Positions 1 to 7,420 of a stretch of DNA of 45,075 nucleotides are shown piece after piece. This DNA comes from PFJX01 sp964466195 (GTDB lineage Bacteria; Pseudomonadota; Gammaproteobacteria; Burkholderiales; Thiobacillaceae), in the NCBI GenBank assembly GCA_964466195.1, contig CAYXMQ010000028.1, forward strand, positions 1 through 45,075. The letters are read 5' to 3'. The position numbers and the translations under genes are program-made. The notes beneath the pieces are model-generated. The model saw nothing but the letters and a program-made list of their open reading frames with translations. It had not been told where the DNA came from and did not search any database. Position 1 is the first letter of the stretch. The number at the start of each line of letters is the position of its first letter.

Positions 1-110
1 TCAGCCTGCCGACGCCGCGCCGCAGCGCCGTGCCGGCGCCGGTGCGCGCCATGCAGCGCCTGGCGCCGCAGAGCAAGGCGAACGCCGATGACGAGTGGGC
101 GGAGTTTTGA
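1..110 (+). CDS. Methyl-accepting chemotaxis protein, C-terminal fragment
   Basis: An open frame enters from the left edge and ends at TGA 108-110. It encodes an Ala/Pro-rich linker that finishes with DDEWAEF. A flexible tail ending in an acidic x-W-x-x-F pentapeptide is typical of chemoreceptors, where it tethers the CheR methyltransferase and CheB methylesterase. Only about 35 residues are visible and no signalling domain lies inside the window, so the call rests on the tail alone. Another protein with an acidic aromatic C-terminus is possible. Confidence 0.55.
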   Translation, partial: SLPTPRRSAVPAPVRAMQRLAPQSKANADDEWAEF

Positions 111-164
111 GGTGTCCTGGCATGGGCTGTGTTTAGCCCGTTGCAGTCGTTGCCGACAATTCCG

Positions 165-193
165 GCGTCAGGCCGGTTGTTAGCCCCTATACT
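165..193 (+). promoter_or_regulatory. Probable promoter of rnpB
   Basis: TATACT at 188-193 is a good -10 box placed 8 bases before the first base of the RNase P RNA P1 helix at 201. The -35 region (GCGTCA at 165-170, 17-base spacer) is weak. Position relative to the RNA 5' end is the main support. Confidence 0.5.
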
Positions 194-200
194 GCGCGCC

Positions 201-623
201 GGAGTTGGCCAGGCAGCCGCTGCGCGGTTTGCCGCGTAGAGGAAAGTCCGGGCTCCATAGGGCAGAGTGCCAGGTAACGCCTGGGCGCTATAAGTCGAAA
301 GACCCAAGGCGACGGAAAGTGCAACAGAAAAGATACCGCCGATGGCCGGCCGCAAGGCCGGATCAGGTAAGGTTGAAATGGCGCGAAGACTCGCAAGAGG
401 ATTCGGGCCTGCCGTAAGGCAGGTCAGGTAAGAGCTCACCGCGGACGTGGTAACACGGACGGCAAGGTAAACCCCACTCGGAGCAAAGCCAAATAGGCAG
501 GCGCGTCGTTGTTTGACATCGGTGGCCCGCCGAAGCCTGCGGGTAGGCTGCTTGAGGCGATGGGCGACCATCGTCCCAGATGAATGGCTGTCCACGACAG
601 AACCCGGCTTATCGGCCAACTCC
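201..623 (+). ncRNA. rnpB: RNase P RNA, bacterial type A
   Basis: This is the catalytic RNA of ribonuclease P, which removes 5' leaders from tRNA precursors. The ends pair as helix P1: GGAGTTGGCC at 201-210 with GGCCAACTCC at 614-623. The universally conserved segments are present: GAGGAAAGTCCGGGCTCC near 239-256, the CAGAAAAGATACCGCC block near 324-339, GAGCAAAGCCAAATAGG near 481-497 and ACAGAACCCGGCTTAT near 597-612. About 423 nt is longer than the E. coli RNA (377 nt). It lies between a chemoreceptor gene and the dcw cluster with its own promoter. Conserved sequence and closing helix make the call secure. Confidence 0.96.
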
Positions 624-657
624 ATCTCGCGTTCCCCCCCCCATTCCTAGTGGTTCC

Positions 658-692
658 AGGCGCAACTTAATGTTCGACATTAAGTTGCGCCT
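658..692. repeat. Perfect 16-bp inverted repeat between rnpB and mraZ
   Basis: The arms AGGCGCAACTTAATGT (658-673) and ACATTAAGTTGCGCCT (677-692) are exact reverse complements around a 3-base loop. No T-run follows, so it is not a classical intrinsic terminator. It sits 35 bases after the end of RNase P RNA and just after a run of nine C (634-642). It could be an RNA processing or termination hairpin, a protein-binding palindrome, or the remnant of a mobile element. The function is unknown. Confidence 0.85.
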
Positions 693-776
693 CTATCGCC
701 CGATTTCGATTGGATATTTGCTGTTTTTTCGCGTTCTAAGTCCTTGATGCCATTAAAAAAAAGCCATTTTTTAAGC

Positions 777-806
777 TTGACGGTGGGGATTTGTGTTCTC
801 TATAGT
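777..806 (+). promoter_or_regulatory. Promoter of the dcw cluster (Pmra)
   Basis: TTGACG (777-782) and TATAGT (801-806) form a sigma-70-type pair with an 18-base spacer, giving a start site near 812-814 and a leader of about 50 bases before the mraZ GTG at 866. It overlaps the TGGG repeats expected to bind MraZ, which is the arrangement known for the E. coli mra promoter. It is the only clear strong promoter before the cell-wall genes that follow. Confidence 0.7.
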
Positions 807-830
807 GGGGATAAGTGGGTAACTGTGTGG
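784..830 (+). promoter_or_regulatory. MraZ operator (TGGGN repeats)
   Basis: TGGGG at 806, TGGGT at 816 and a weaker TGTGG at 826 are spaced exactly 10 bases apart, so they lie on one face of the helix. Another TGGGG lies at 784 inside the promoter spacer. MraZ is known in other bacteria to bind direct TGGGN repeats separated by 5 bases upstream of its own gene and to repress the dcw operon. The position, between the -35 box and the mraZ start, fits autoregulation. Confidence 0.8.
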
Positions 831-865
831 CTTTGTGTCTAACAGTGCATCACGGAGGAGAGCAC

Positions 866-1342
866 GTGGCATTTCGGGGATCGACGCAGCTGGCGTTGGA
901 CGGGAAAGGGCGATTAGCCATTCCCGCGCGCTACCGTGAGCGTCTGGCTTCGGAATGCGGCAGCCATCTGATGCTTACCGCCGATCCGACCAACGGCTGC
1001 TTGCTGCTCTACCCCTACCCTGAATTCGAAGCCCTGGAGCGCCAAATCAACAGCCTGCCCGGCTTTCACCCGCTGACCCAGCAACTGAAGTTCGTCGTGG
1101 TGGGTTCGGCCGAAGAAGTGGAACCGGATAGCGCAGGGCGCATCCTGATTCCGCCCCTGCTGCGCAAGTTCGCTCAATTGGAGAAAACGGTCGTGCTGGT
1201 CGGCCAGGGCAACAAATTCCAGGTTTGGCACGAAGCCGCCTGGCAAGCCAAGTTCGATGCGGCCGCGCAATTGCCGGACATGCTCAACAGTGCCGCCCAG
1301 GACGGCACCTTGCCGGAGGAACTCAAGGGCTTTTCGTTGTGA
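866..1342 (+). CDS. mraZ: Transcriptional regulator MraZ
   Basis: This is the first gene of the dcw cluster: a DNA-binding protein with two SpoVT/AbrB-like folds that forms rings and represses its own operon. The family signature FRGSTQLALDGKGRLAIPAR lies near the N-terminus, and the second half carries the paired motif DSAGRILIPPLLR. Start GTG 866 was chosen because a strong Shine-Dalgarno (GGAGGAG) ends 6 bases upstream and because MraZ proteins begin about two residues before FRG. An in-frame ATG at 815 would add 17 unconserved residues. The resulting 158 residues match the family (E. coli 152). The stop TGA overlaps the probable GTG start of rsmH. Confidence 0.95.
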   Translation: MAFRGSTQLALDGKGRLAIPARYRERLASECGSHLMLTADPTNGCLLLYPYPEFEALERQINSLPGFHPLTQQLKFVVVGSAEEVEPDSAGRILIPPLLRKFAQLEKTVVLVGQGNKFQVWHEAAWQAKFDAAAQLPDMLNSAAQDGTLPEELKGFSL

Positions 1343-2379
1343 GCGGCGAGGGGCATGACCGCCGCCGGGCCGCCCCAAGTCGGGCATTGCGCCCACTCGA
1401 AGGGCAGGAGGGCGGGGTTACGAGCGCGGGGGTTCACACCTCCGTACTGTTGGAGGGGGCGGTAAAGGCGTTGAACATTCGTCCGGACGGCATCTACGTC
1501 GATGCCACCTTCGGGCGCGGCGGGCACAGCCGGGAGATCCTGGCGCGGCTTGGCCGGGATGGAAGATTGATTGCGCTGGATCGCGACCCGCAGGCGGTTG
1601 CGGCGGCGGCGGAAATACAGGATGCGCGCCTGAGCATCGTGCATGCCGCTTTCTCGGCGCTGGCCGAGGTGTTGCATGACCTGGGTGTTGCGGCCGTGGA
1701 TGGTGTGTTGTTTGACCTGGGGGTGTCCAGCCCGCAACTGGACGAAGCCGAACGGGGTTTCAGTTTTCGTTTCGACGCTCCGCTCGATATGCGTATGGAT
1801 ACCAGCCGGGGTTTGACCGCTGCAGAGTGGTTGAATCAAGCGGAGGAAAAGGAGATTGCCCAAGTTGTCTGGAACTATGGCGAGGAGCGGTTTGCTAGAC
1901 AGGTTGCGCGGGCGCTTGTTAAAGCGCGCGCGCTCGCTCCAATCGCAACGACCCGACAGCTGGCCGACATCGTCGCCACTGCCGTGCGTACGCGTGAACG
2001 CGGCCAGGACCCGGCGACGCGCACCTTTCAGGCTGTGCGGATTTTCATTAATCGCGAGCTTGAGGAAATCGAAATGGCACTGCCGCAAGCGGTTGCCGCG
2101 CTGAAGCCGGGCGGACGGCTGGTGGTGATCAGTTTTCACTCTTTGGAAGATCGAATGACGAAGCGGTTCATGCGCGACGAAGCGGCCGGGGAACGGGTTC
2201 CACCCGAGATTCCCGTGACCGCTGACGCCTTGCGCGGCGGCCGTCTGCAACTGGTCGGCAAGGCGATCAAGCCCGATTACTACGAGTGCAGCGCCAATCC
2301 GCGCGCGCGCAGCGCCACGATGCGGGTCGCCGAGCGCACTCACGAGCCGGGGCAAGGGGGCGGTGCATGGTCAAGCTGA
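1339..2379 (+). CDS. rsmH: 16S rRNA (cytosine-1402-N4)-methyltransferase RsmH
   Basis: This SAM-dependent enzyme methylates N4 of C1402 in the decoding centre of 16S rRNA. Family motifs are clear: DATFGRGGHS (SAM binding), FDLGVSSPQLD, and VISFHSLEDRMTKRFM near the C-terminus. Conserved sequence begins only at HTSVLLEGAV (about residue 33). The sole plausible start before it is GTG 1339, which overlaps the mraZ stop as GTGA. That gives 346 residues against about 310-315 in the family. The extra N-terminal residues (about 6-28) are encoded by a reverse-oriented copy of the dcw repeat. No ATG or GTG exists between the repeat and the conserved core. The end overlaps ftsL by 13 bases. Confidence 0.93.
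   Translation: MSGEGHDRRRAAPSRALRPLEGQEGGVTSAGVHTSVLLEGAVKALNIRPDGIYVDATFGRGGHSREILARLGRDGRLIALDRDPQAVAAAAEIQDARLSIVHAAFSALAEVLHDLGVAAVDGVLFDLGVSSPQLDEAERGFSFRFDAPLDMRMDTSRGLTAAEWLNQAEEKEIAQVVWNYGEERFARQVARALVKARALAPIATTRQLADIVATAVRTRERGQDPATRTFQAVRIFINRELEEIEMALPQAVAALKPGGRLVVISFHSLEDRMTKRFMRDEAAGERVPPEIPVTADALRGGRLQLVGKAIKPDYYECSANPRARSATMRVAERTHEPGQGGGAWSS
1354..1421 (-). repeat. dcw repeat, copy 1 (reverse, in rsmH 5' end)
   Basis: Read on the minus strand it contains GGGCGCAATGCCCG followed by CTTGGGGCGGCCCGGCGGCGGTCATG, matching the 3' half of the copies in murE and murD. The 5' half (CCCCCACGCTC in other copies) is degenerate here. It lies directly after the mraZ stop and is translated as the RsmH N-terminus. 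Confidence 0.8.
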
Positions 2380-2639
2380 ACCTGATCCTCACTGTGGCGC
2401 TGGTAGCGTGCGCTCTGTCCGTCGTCTCCGCGCGCCACCAGGCGCGCAAATTGTTTGTGAGCTTGCAGTCCGAACAAGCGCGCGCCCGCAATCTCGATGT
2501 CGAGTGGGGACAGCTGCAACTGGAGATTTCCACCTGGCTGATGCACAACCGGGTCGAAGAGGTCGCACGCGGCCGCCTGCATATGGTGATCCCGGCGCCG
2601 GGCCGCATCTATGTCCTGCAAAAGGATGCGCAGCGATGA
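2367..2639 (+). CDS. ftsL: Cell division protein FtsL
   Basis: A small bitopic membrane protein of the divisome that, with FtsB and FtsQ, links early and late proteins and activates septal synthesis by FtsWI. It has 90 residues: a short Lys-containing start, one membrane segment (about residues 5-20) and a periplasmic coiled coil (about 22-65), ending with the MVIPAPGRIYVL block common in proteobacterial FtsL. The start lies inside the end of rsmH and the stop overlaps ftsI (ATGA), so translation is coupled on both sides. Low sequence conservation is normal; position and layout decide the call. Confidence 0.9.
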   Translation: MVKLNLILTVALVACALSVVSARHQARKLFVSLQSEQARARNLDVEWGQLQLEISTWLMHNRVEEVARGRLHMVIPAPGRIYVLQKDAQR

Positions 2640-4384
2640 GTCGCCGCCACGCCAACACGCATGCGCATCCGCTGCTGCGTCTCGACCTGCAGCGCTGGCG
2701 TGCGCGGCTGACTCTGGGTTTGCTGTTCGCCGGCTTTGCTGCGCTATCGGTGCGCGCGCTCTATCTGCAGGTCTGGCAAAGCGATTTTCTGACCAATCAA
2801 GGCGAGAAGCGCGCCCAGCGCATCGCCCCCATTCCCGCCTATCGCGGCATGATCACCGACCGGCGCGGCGAGCCGCTGGCGGTCAGCACGCCGGTCGAAA
2901 CCCTTTGGGCCAATCCAAAGGAAGCCCATCCCAGCGCGACGCAGATTCAGGCCCTGGCGCATATTCTGGACAAGAGCCCGGAGCAGGTCGCGCGTTTGTT
3001 CGCCGACAAAGCCAAGGGTTTCGTCTATGTCGAGCGCCAGCTTGAGCCCAGCAAGGCCGAGCAGGCCAAGGCGCTGAAGATCGTCGGTCTGCACAGCAAG
3101 CCGGCCTACCGGCGCTATTACCCGGGCGGCGAAGTCACCAGCCATGTCCTCGGCGCCACCGATATCGAGGATAACGGACTCGAGGGCCTTGAGCTGACCT
3201 ATCAGTCCTGGCTCACCGGCGAACCTGGCTCACAGCGCGTCGTGAAGGACCGGCCCGGCAACGTGGTGGAGATCCTGGAGCGACTGAAAACGCCGAAACC
3301 GGGGCGGGATCTGGCGCTGGCGCTGAACCAGCATATCCAGTATCTGGCCTACCGCGAACTCAACGATGCAGTCACGCTGCATAACGCCAAGGCCGGCTCG
3401 GTTGTCGTGCTGGATGCGCGTACCGGCGAGATCCTGGCGCTGGCCAACACGCCTGCATTCAATCCGAACAGCCGCGCCACCTATACCAATGAGCGGATGC
3501 GCAATCGGGCGGTGGCCGACACGTTCGAACCCGGCTCGACGATGAAGCCGCTGTTCGTCGCGGCGGCGCTGGATGCCGGCGCGGTGCGCCCCGATTCGGT
3601 GATCGACACTGGCCCGGGCTGGTTCATCATCGGCGACAAGCGGATCAGCGACACCCACCCGAAAGGCGTTATGACGCTGGCCGAGGCTATCCAGGTTTCC
3701 AGCAACGTCGCGGTGGCCAAGATCGCACTGGAGACGCGCGGCGAGGAGTACTGGAATCTGCTTTCGCGCGCCGGCCTTGGCGCCCAGCCCAAATCCGGCA
3801 TGCCCGGCGAAGCCAGCGGCCGGCTGCGGCCTTACGCGACCTGGCGGCCGATCGAAAAGGCGACGATGTCATTCGGCCATGGCCTGTCGCTCAGTCTGCT
3901 GCAACTGGCGCGCGCCTATACCGCTTTTGCCAACAATGGCGTCATGCCGCAGATCACCGCATTGCGCCGCGAGGGGGCGGCGAGCGGCACGCGAGTCATG
4001 AGCGGCAAGACCGCAACGCAAGTCCTGCAGATGATGGAACTGGTGACACATGACGGCGGCACCGCACCGATGGCGCGCGTCTCCGGCTATCGCGTCGCCG
4101 GCAAGACCGGTACCGCGCATAAATTCATCAATGGCAGTTATGACGGCCGCGCCTACATCAGTTCATTCGTCGGCCTCGCCCCGGCTTCCGACCCGCGCCT
4201 GGTGGTGGCGGTGATGATCGACGAGCCGAGCGGCCGCGACTATTACGGCGGTCTGGTCGCCGCACCGGTGTTTTCGAAAGTGATGGCCGGCGCACTGCGC
4301 TTCATGGCGCTGCCGCCGGATGCGCCGTTCGATCAGACCAGCGCGCCGCCCGGCGAAGCGCCGGTCATTCCGGAGTCGGTATGA
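2636..4384 (+). CDS. ftsI: Peptidoglycan D,D-transpeptidase FtsI (PBP3)
   Basis: The septum-specific transpeptidase that crosslinks new peptidoglycan with FtsW. The protein has 582 residues: an N-terminal membrane anchor (about residues 25-45), a PBP dimerisation domain containing YRGMITDRRGEPLA, then the penicillin-binding domain with all three active-site motifs, STMK (nucleophile Ser), SSN, and KTGT. Length agrees with E. coli FtsI (588). The start ATG overlaps the ftsL stop. The stop TGA overlaps an ATG at 4381 that either begins MurE or begins the repeat preceding it. Confidence 0.97.
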   Translation: MSRRHANTHAHPLLRLDLQRWRARLTLGLLFAGFAALSVRALYLQVWQSDFLTNQGEKRAQRIAPIPAYRGMITDRRGEPLAVSTPVETLWANPKEAHPSATQIQALAHILDKSPEQVARLFADKAKGFVYVERQLEPSKAEQAKALKIVGLHSKPAYRRYYPGGEVTSHVLGATDIEDNGLEGLELTYQSWLTGEPGSQRVVKDRPGNVVEILERLKTPKPGRDLALALNQHIQYLAYRELNDAVTLHNAKAGSVVVLDARTGEILALANTPAFNPNSRATYTNERMRNRAVADTFEPGSTMKPLFVAAALDAGAVRPDSVIDTGPGWFIIGDKRISDTHPKGVMTLAEAIQVSSNVAVAKIALETRGEEYWNLLSRAGLGAQPKSGMPGEASGRLRPYATWRPIEKATMSFGHGLSLSLLQLARAYTAFANNGVMPQITALRREGAASGTRVMSGKTATQVLQMMELVTHDGGTAPMARVSGYRVAGKTGTAHKFINGSYDGRAYISSFVGLAPASDPRLVVAVMIDEPSGRDYYGGLVAAPVFSKVMAGALRFMALPPDAPFDQTSAPPGEAPVIPESV

Positions 4385-5952
4385 ACAGCCCCCACCCTCA
4401 CATTCGTTCGCTGCCCCCCGAGGGGGCGCAATGCCCGCCTTGGGACGGCCCGGCGGCGGGCATGGACGCGGTAATCGAATTGCTTCGCATCCTGCGCGAA
4501 ATCGCGCCGTCGGCGCGCCATATGAGCGCCGACAGCCGCCGTATCGGCCCGGGCGACGTGTTCTTAGCCTTCCCCGGCGCGGTGCACGACGGCCGCGCCC
4601 ATATCGCCAGCGCCATCCACGCCGGCGCCGCCGCCGTGCTGTGGGAACCGGAGGGCTACAACTGGGATGCCGAATGGCGGGTGCCGCATCTGCCCGTCGC
4701 CGGCCTGAAGGCGCGTGCCGCGGCTTTGGCCGCGGCCTGGTGCGGGCAGCCGTCGCACGCGTTATGGATGATCGGCATCACCGGCACCAACGGCAAGACT
4801 TCGGTGGCGCAATGGCTGGCGGCCACTTTGACCGACCTGGGCCGCAAGACGGCGACCATCGGCACGCTCGGCAACGGCTACCCGGGGCAACTCGCGCAGG
4901 CTAGCCATACCACGCCGGATGCGGTCGATCTGCAACGCTTGCTGGCCGAATACCGTAGCGAGGGCGCGGCTGGCGTGGCGATGGAAGTCTCTTCGCACGG
5001 TCTCGATCAGGGCCGGGTCGAAGGCGTTGCGTTCGATGTGGCGGTATTCACCAACCTGTCGCGCGATCACCTCGACTACCACGGCAGCATGGAAAACTAT
5101 GCCGCCGCCAAATCACGGCTGTTCCATTGGTCCGGCCTGAAAGCCGCCGTGCTCAACGCCGACGATGAACTGGGCGCGGCGCTGATTGCACAGTTGCGCG
5201 GCGGCGCGGCGCACGTTCTCAGCTATGGCCTTCAATCCGGCGACGTGCACGCCGTACGTTGCGACGCGGACCGCATGGGGCTGCGGCTGGAAATCGCCAC
5301 GCCCTGGGGGCGCGGCGAGCTGGTCTCGCCGCTGCTGGGCGAATTCAATGCCTATAACCTGCTCGCCACGCTGGCGGCGCTGCTGGCCAGCGCGGTGCCG
5401 TTGGAGGCGGCGTTGGCCGCGCTGGCGAAACTGCAGCCGGTAGCCGGGCGCATGCAGCGGGTCGAAACGGCCGCGGCGGATGGCGACGCGCCCACCGTGA
5501 TCATCGACTTCGCGCATACCCCGGACGCGCTCGACAAGGTTCTGGCGGCCTTGAAACCGCTCACCCGCGGCCGCCTGATCTGCGTGTTCGGTTGCGGCGG
5601 CGGGCGCGATACCGGCAAACGCCCGCTGATGGGCGCGGCCGTGGCGGCGCGCGCCGATCAGGCCATCGTGACCAGCGACAACCCGCGCAACGAAGACCCG
5701 GCCCACATCGTCGCCGGAATACTCGCCGGCATGCCGCCGCAACAAACCGTGATCCTCGACCGTCGCGCCGCCATCAACGCGGCCATCGCCGCCGCCGACG
5801 CGCAGGACATTGTCGTGCTGGCCGGCAAGGGGCATGAGGACTACCAGGAAATCCACGGCGTCAAACATCCATTCTCCGATCTCGTCGAAGCGCGTCAGGC
5901 GCTGGCGGCAAGGTCGGCCAAACCAGCAAGGAATACGCATGCGTCTGCATGA
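4381..5952 (+). CDS. murE: UDP-MurNAc-L-Ala-D-Glu:meso-DAP ligase MurE
   Basis: Cytoplasmic Mur ligase that adds meso-diaminopimelate to UDP-MurNAc-L-Ala-D-Glu using ATP. Visible motifs are the P-loop GITGTNGKTS, EVSSHGLDQGR, the DHLDYHG segment, and DNPRNEDP, whose DNPR is the meso-DAP-specificity signature. Start ATG 4381 overlaps the ftsI stop and gives 523 residues. Residues 1-28 are then encoded by dcw repeat copy 2. A second in-frame ATG at 4462, at the end of the repeat, gives 496 residues, close to E. coli (495), but has no good Shine-Dalgarno. Both starts may be used. The end overlaps murF by 14 bases. Confidence 0.96.
   Translation: MNSPHPHIRSLPPEGAQCPPWDGPAAGMDAVIELLRILREIAPSARHMSADSRRIGPGDVFLAFPGAVHDGRAHIASAIHAGAAAVLWEPEGYNWDAEWRVPHLPVAGLKARAAALAAAWCGQPSHALWMIGITGTNGKTSVAQWLAATLTDLGRKTATIGTLGNGYPGQLAQASHTTPDAVDLQRLLAEYRSEGAAGVAMEVSSHGLDQGRVEGVAFDVAVFTNLSRDHLDYHGSMENYAAAKSRLFHWSGLKAAVLNADDELGAALIAQLRGGAAHVLSYGLQSGDVHAVRCDADRMGLRLEIATPWGRGELVSPLLGEFNAYNLLATLAALLASAVPLEAALAALAKLQPVAGRMQRVETAAADGDAPTVIIDFAHTPDALDKVLAALKPLTRGRLICVFGCGGGRDTGKRPLMGAAVAARADQAIVTSDNPRNEDPAHIVAGILAGMPPQQTVILDRRAAINAAIAAADAQDIVVLAGKGHEDYQEIHGVKHPFSDLVEARQALAARSAKPARNTHASA
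4386..4464 (+). repeat. dcw repeat, copy 2 (forward, murE 5' end)
   Basis: It begins CAGCCCCCACCCTCAC and ends with GGCGGGCATG. It holds two hairpins: GCCCCC/GGGGGC around 4412-4427, and the 9-bp arms ATGCCCGCC (4431-4439) and GGCGGGCAT (4455-4463). The last three bases, ATG 4462, are an in-frame alternative start for murE, and an ATG (4381) also lies just before it. Confidence 0.88.
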
Positions 5953-7420
5953 AGTCGCTCAGGCCCTCAATGCCGCTGCCGTCGGCGCCGATGTCGAGTT
6001 GAGCGCGGTCGTCACCGACTCCCGCCAGCTTGTCCCCGGCTGTTTGTTCGTGGCGCTGAAAGGCCCGCGTTTCGACGGCCATCGCTTCGCCGAACAGGCG
6101 TTGGAACAGGGTGCGGCGGCGGTCATGGTCGCCGCCGGCGAACGGCTGTCGATCAGCCCGGCTATCGTCGTCGACGACACGTTGCACGCGCTCGGCCGTC
6201 TGGCCGCCTGGCATCGCGCCCGTATGGCCGTCAAGGTGGTCGCCATCACCGGCAGCAACGGCAAGACCACGGTGAAGGAAATGCTCGCCGCCATCCTGAC
6301 GGCCGCAGTGGAAGATGTGGAACACGGCGGCAGCGCCGTACTGGCCACGGCAGGCAATCTCAATAACGACATCGGCGTGCCGCTGACGCTGTTGCGCCTG
6401 ACGCCCGAGCATCGTTACGCGGTCATCGAAATGGGCATGAACCACGCCGGTGAAATCGCCTATCTGACGCACCTCGCGCGGCCCGATGTCGCGCTGGTCA
6501 ACAATGCGTTGCGCGCGCATCTGGAGGGACTCGGCAGCGTCGAAGCGATCGCGCGCGCCAAGGGCGAGATCTACGCCGGCCTGAAGGACGACGGCATTGC
6601 CATCATCAATGCCGACGACCCGCACGCGATCCTCTGGCGCGGGTTGGCCTGCCCGCACAAAGTCCTCAGCTTCGGTTATTCGGAAAACGCCAATGTGCGC
6701 ATCGAATCGAGCGGCGGCGTCGGCGCGGCCGGCCAGCACTCATCCGGCGATACCGGACCGCTGCTGCTGGACACCCTGCAAGGCCGCATCGAAGTCCGGT
6801 TGCAGGTTCCCGGCGAGCATAACCGGCGCAATGCCGCCGCCGCCGCAACCGCGGCGCTTGCGCTCGGCGTCGCTCCCGCGGCGATCGTCCAGGGGTTGTC
6901 CGCCTACGGCGGCGTCAAAGGCCGCTTGCAGCAGCACGCCTGCATCCTCGGCGCGACGCTGATCGACGACAGCTACAACGCCAATCCGGATTCCGTGCTG
7001 GCCGCCATCCAGGTGCTGGCCGCCAGGCCCGGCCTGCGCATTCTGGTTTTGGGCGACATGGGTGAACTCGGCGCGGACGCCGCCAATCTGCATCGCGAAG
7101 TCGGCGAGCAGGCCAGCGTGGCCGGCATCGACCGCCTGCTCTGCCTGGGTGAGATGTCGATCCATGCGGTCGAGGCTTTCGGCCGCGGCGGCATGCATTT
7201 CGAGCGTATCGAGGAGTTGCTGGCCGAAATCGAATGCGCGCTGGGGCCCGACGTCACGGTGTTGGTCAAGGGCTCGCGCTTCATGAAGATGGAACGCGTG
7301 GTGCAATCCTTTATGGAAGGAGATGACCGCCCCCACGCTCACAAAACCGGTTCGCTGCCCCCCAAGGGGACGCAAAGTCCTCCTTCGGGCGGCCCTGCGG
7401 AGGACAACACATGCTCTTGA
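5939..7420 (+). CDS. murF: UDP-MurNAc-tripeptide:D-Ala-D-Ala ligase MurF
   Basis: The last cytoplasmic Mur ligase, which adds the D-Ala-D-Ala dipeptide to complete the pentapeptide precursor. The P-loop AITGSNGKTTVKEM, the segment VIEMGMNHAGEI and the C-terminal VLVKGSRFMKMERVV are diagnostic. Start ATG 5939 has AAGGA six bases upstream and matches the usual MurF N-terminus; it lies 14 bases inside murE. The protein has 493 residues against about 450-460 in the family. The surplus is a 32-residue C-terminal tail (about 462-493) encoded by repeat copy 3, which carries the reading frame into the first codons of mraY. Confidence 0.96.
   Translation: MRLHEVAQALNAAAVGADVELSAVVTDSRQLVPGCLFVALKGPRFDGHRFAEQALEQGAAAVMVAAGERLSISPAIVVDDTLHALGRLAAWHRARMAVKVVAITGSNGKTTVKEMLAAILTAAVEDVEHGGSAVLATAGNLNNDIGVPLTLLRLTPEHRYAVIEMGMNHAGEIAYLTHLARPDVALVNNALRAHLEGLGSVEAIARAKGEIYAGLKDDGIAIINADDPHAILWRGLACPHKVLSFGYSENANVRIESSGGVGAAGQHSSGDTGPLLLDTLQGRIEVRLQVPGEHNRRNAAAAATAALALGVAPAAIVQGLSAYGGVKGRLQQHACILGATLIDDSYNANPDSVLAAIQVLAARPGLRILVLGDMGELGADAANLHREVGEQASVAGIDRLLCLGEMSIHAVEAFGRGGMHFERIEELLAEIECALGPDVTVLVKGSRFMKMERVVQSFMEGDDRPHAHKTGSLPPKGTQSPPSGGPAEDNTCS
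7327..7413 (+). repeat. dcw repeat, copy 3 (forward, murF/mraY junction)
   Basis: CCGCCCCCACGCTCAC at the 5' side, TTCGCTGCCCCCCAAGGGGA in the middle and GGCGGCCCTGCGGAGG towards the 3' end match the family. It is preceded by ATGA (7323) and ends at the mraY ATG (7411). GGAGG at 7399-7403, inside the repeat, is placed as the mraY ribosome-binding site. Confidence 0.85.
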
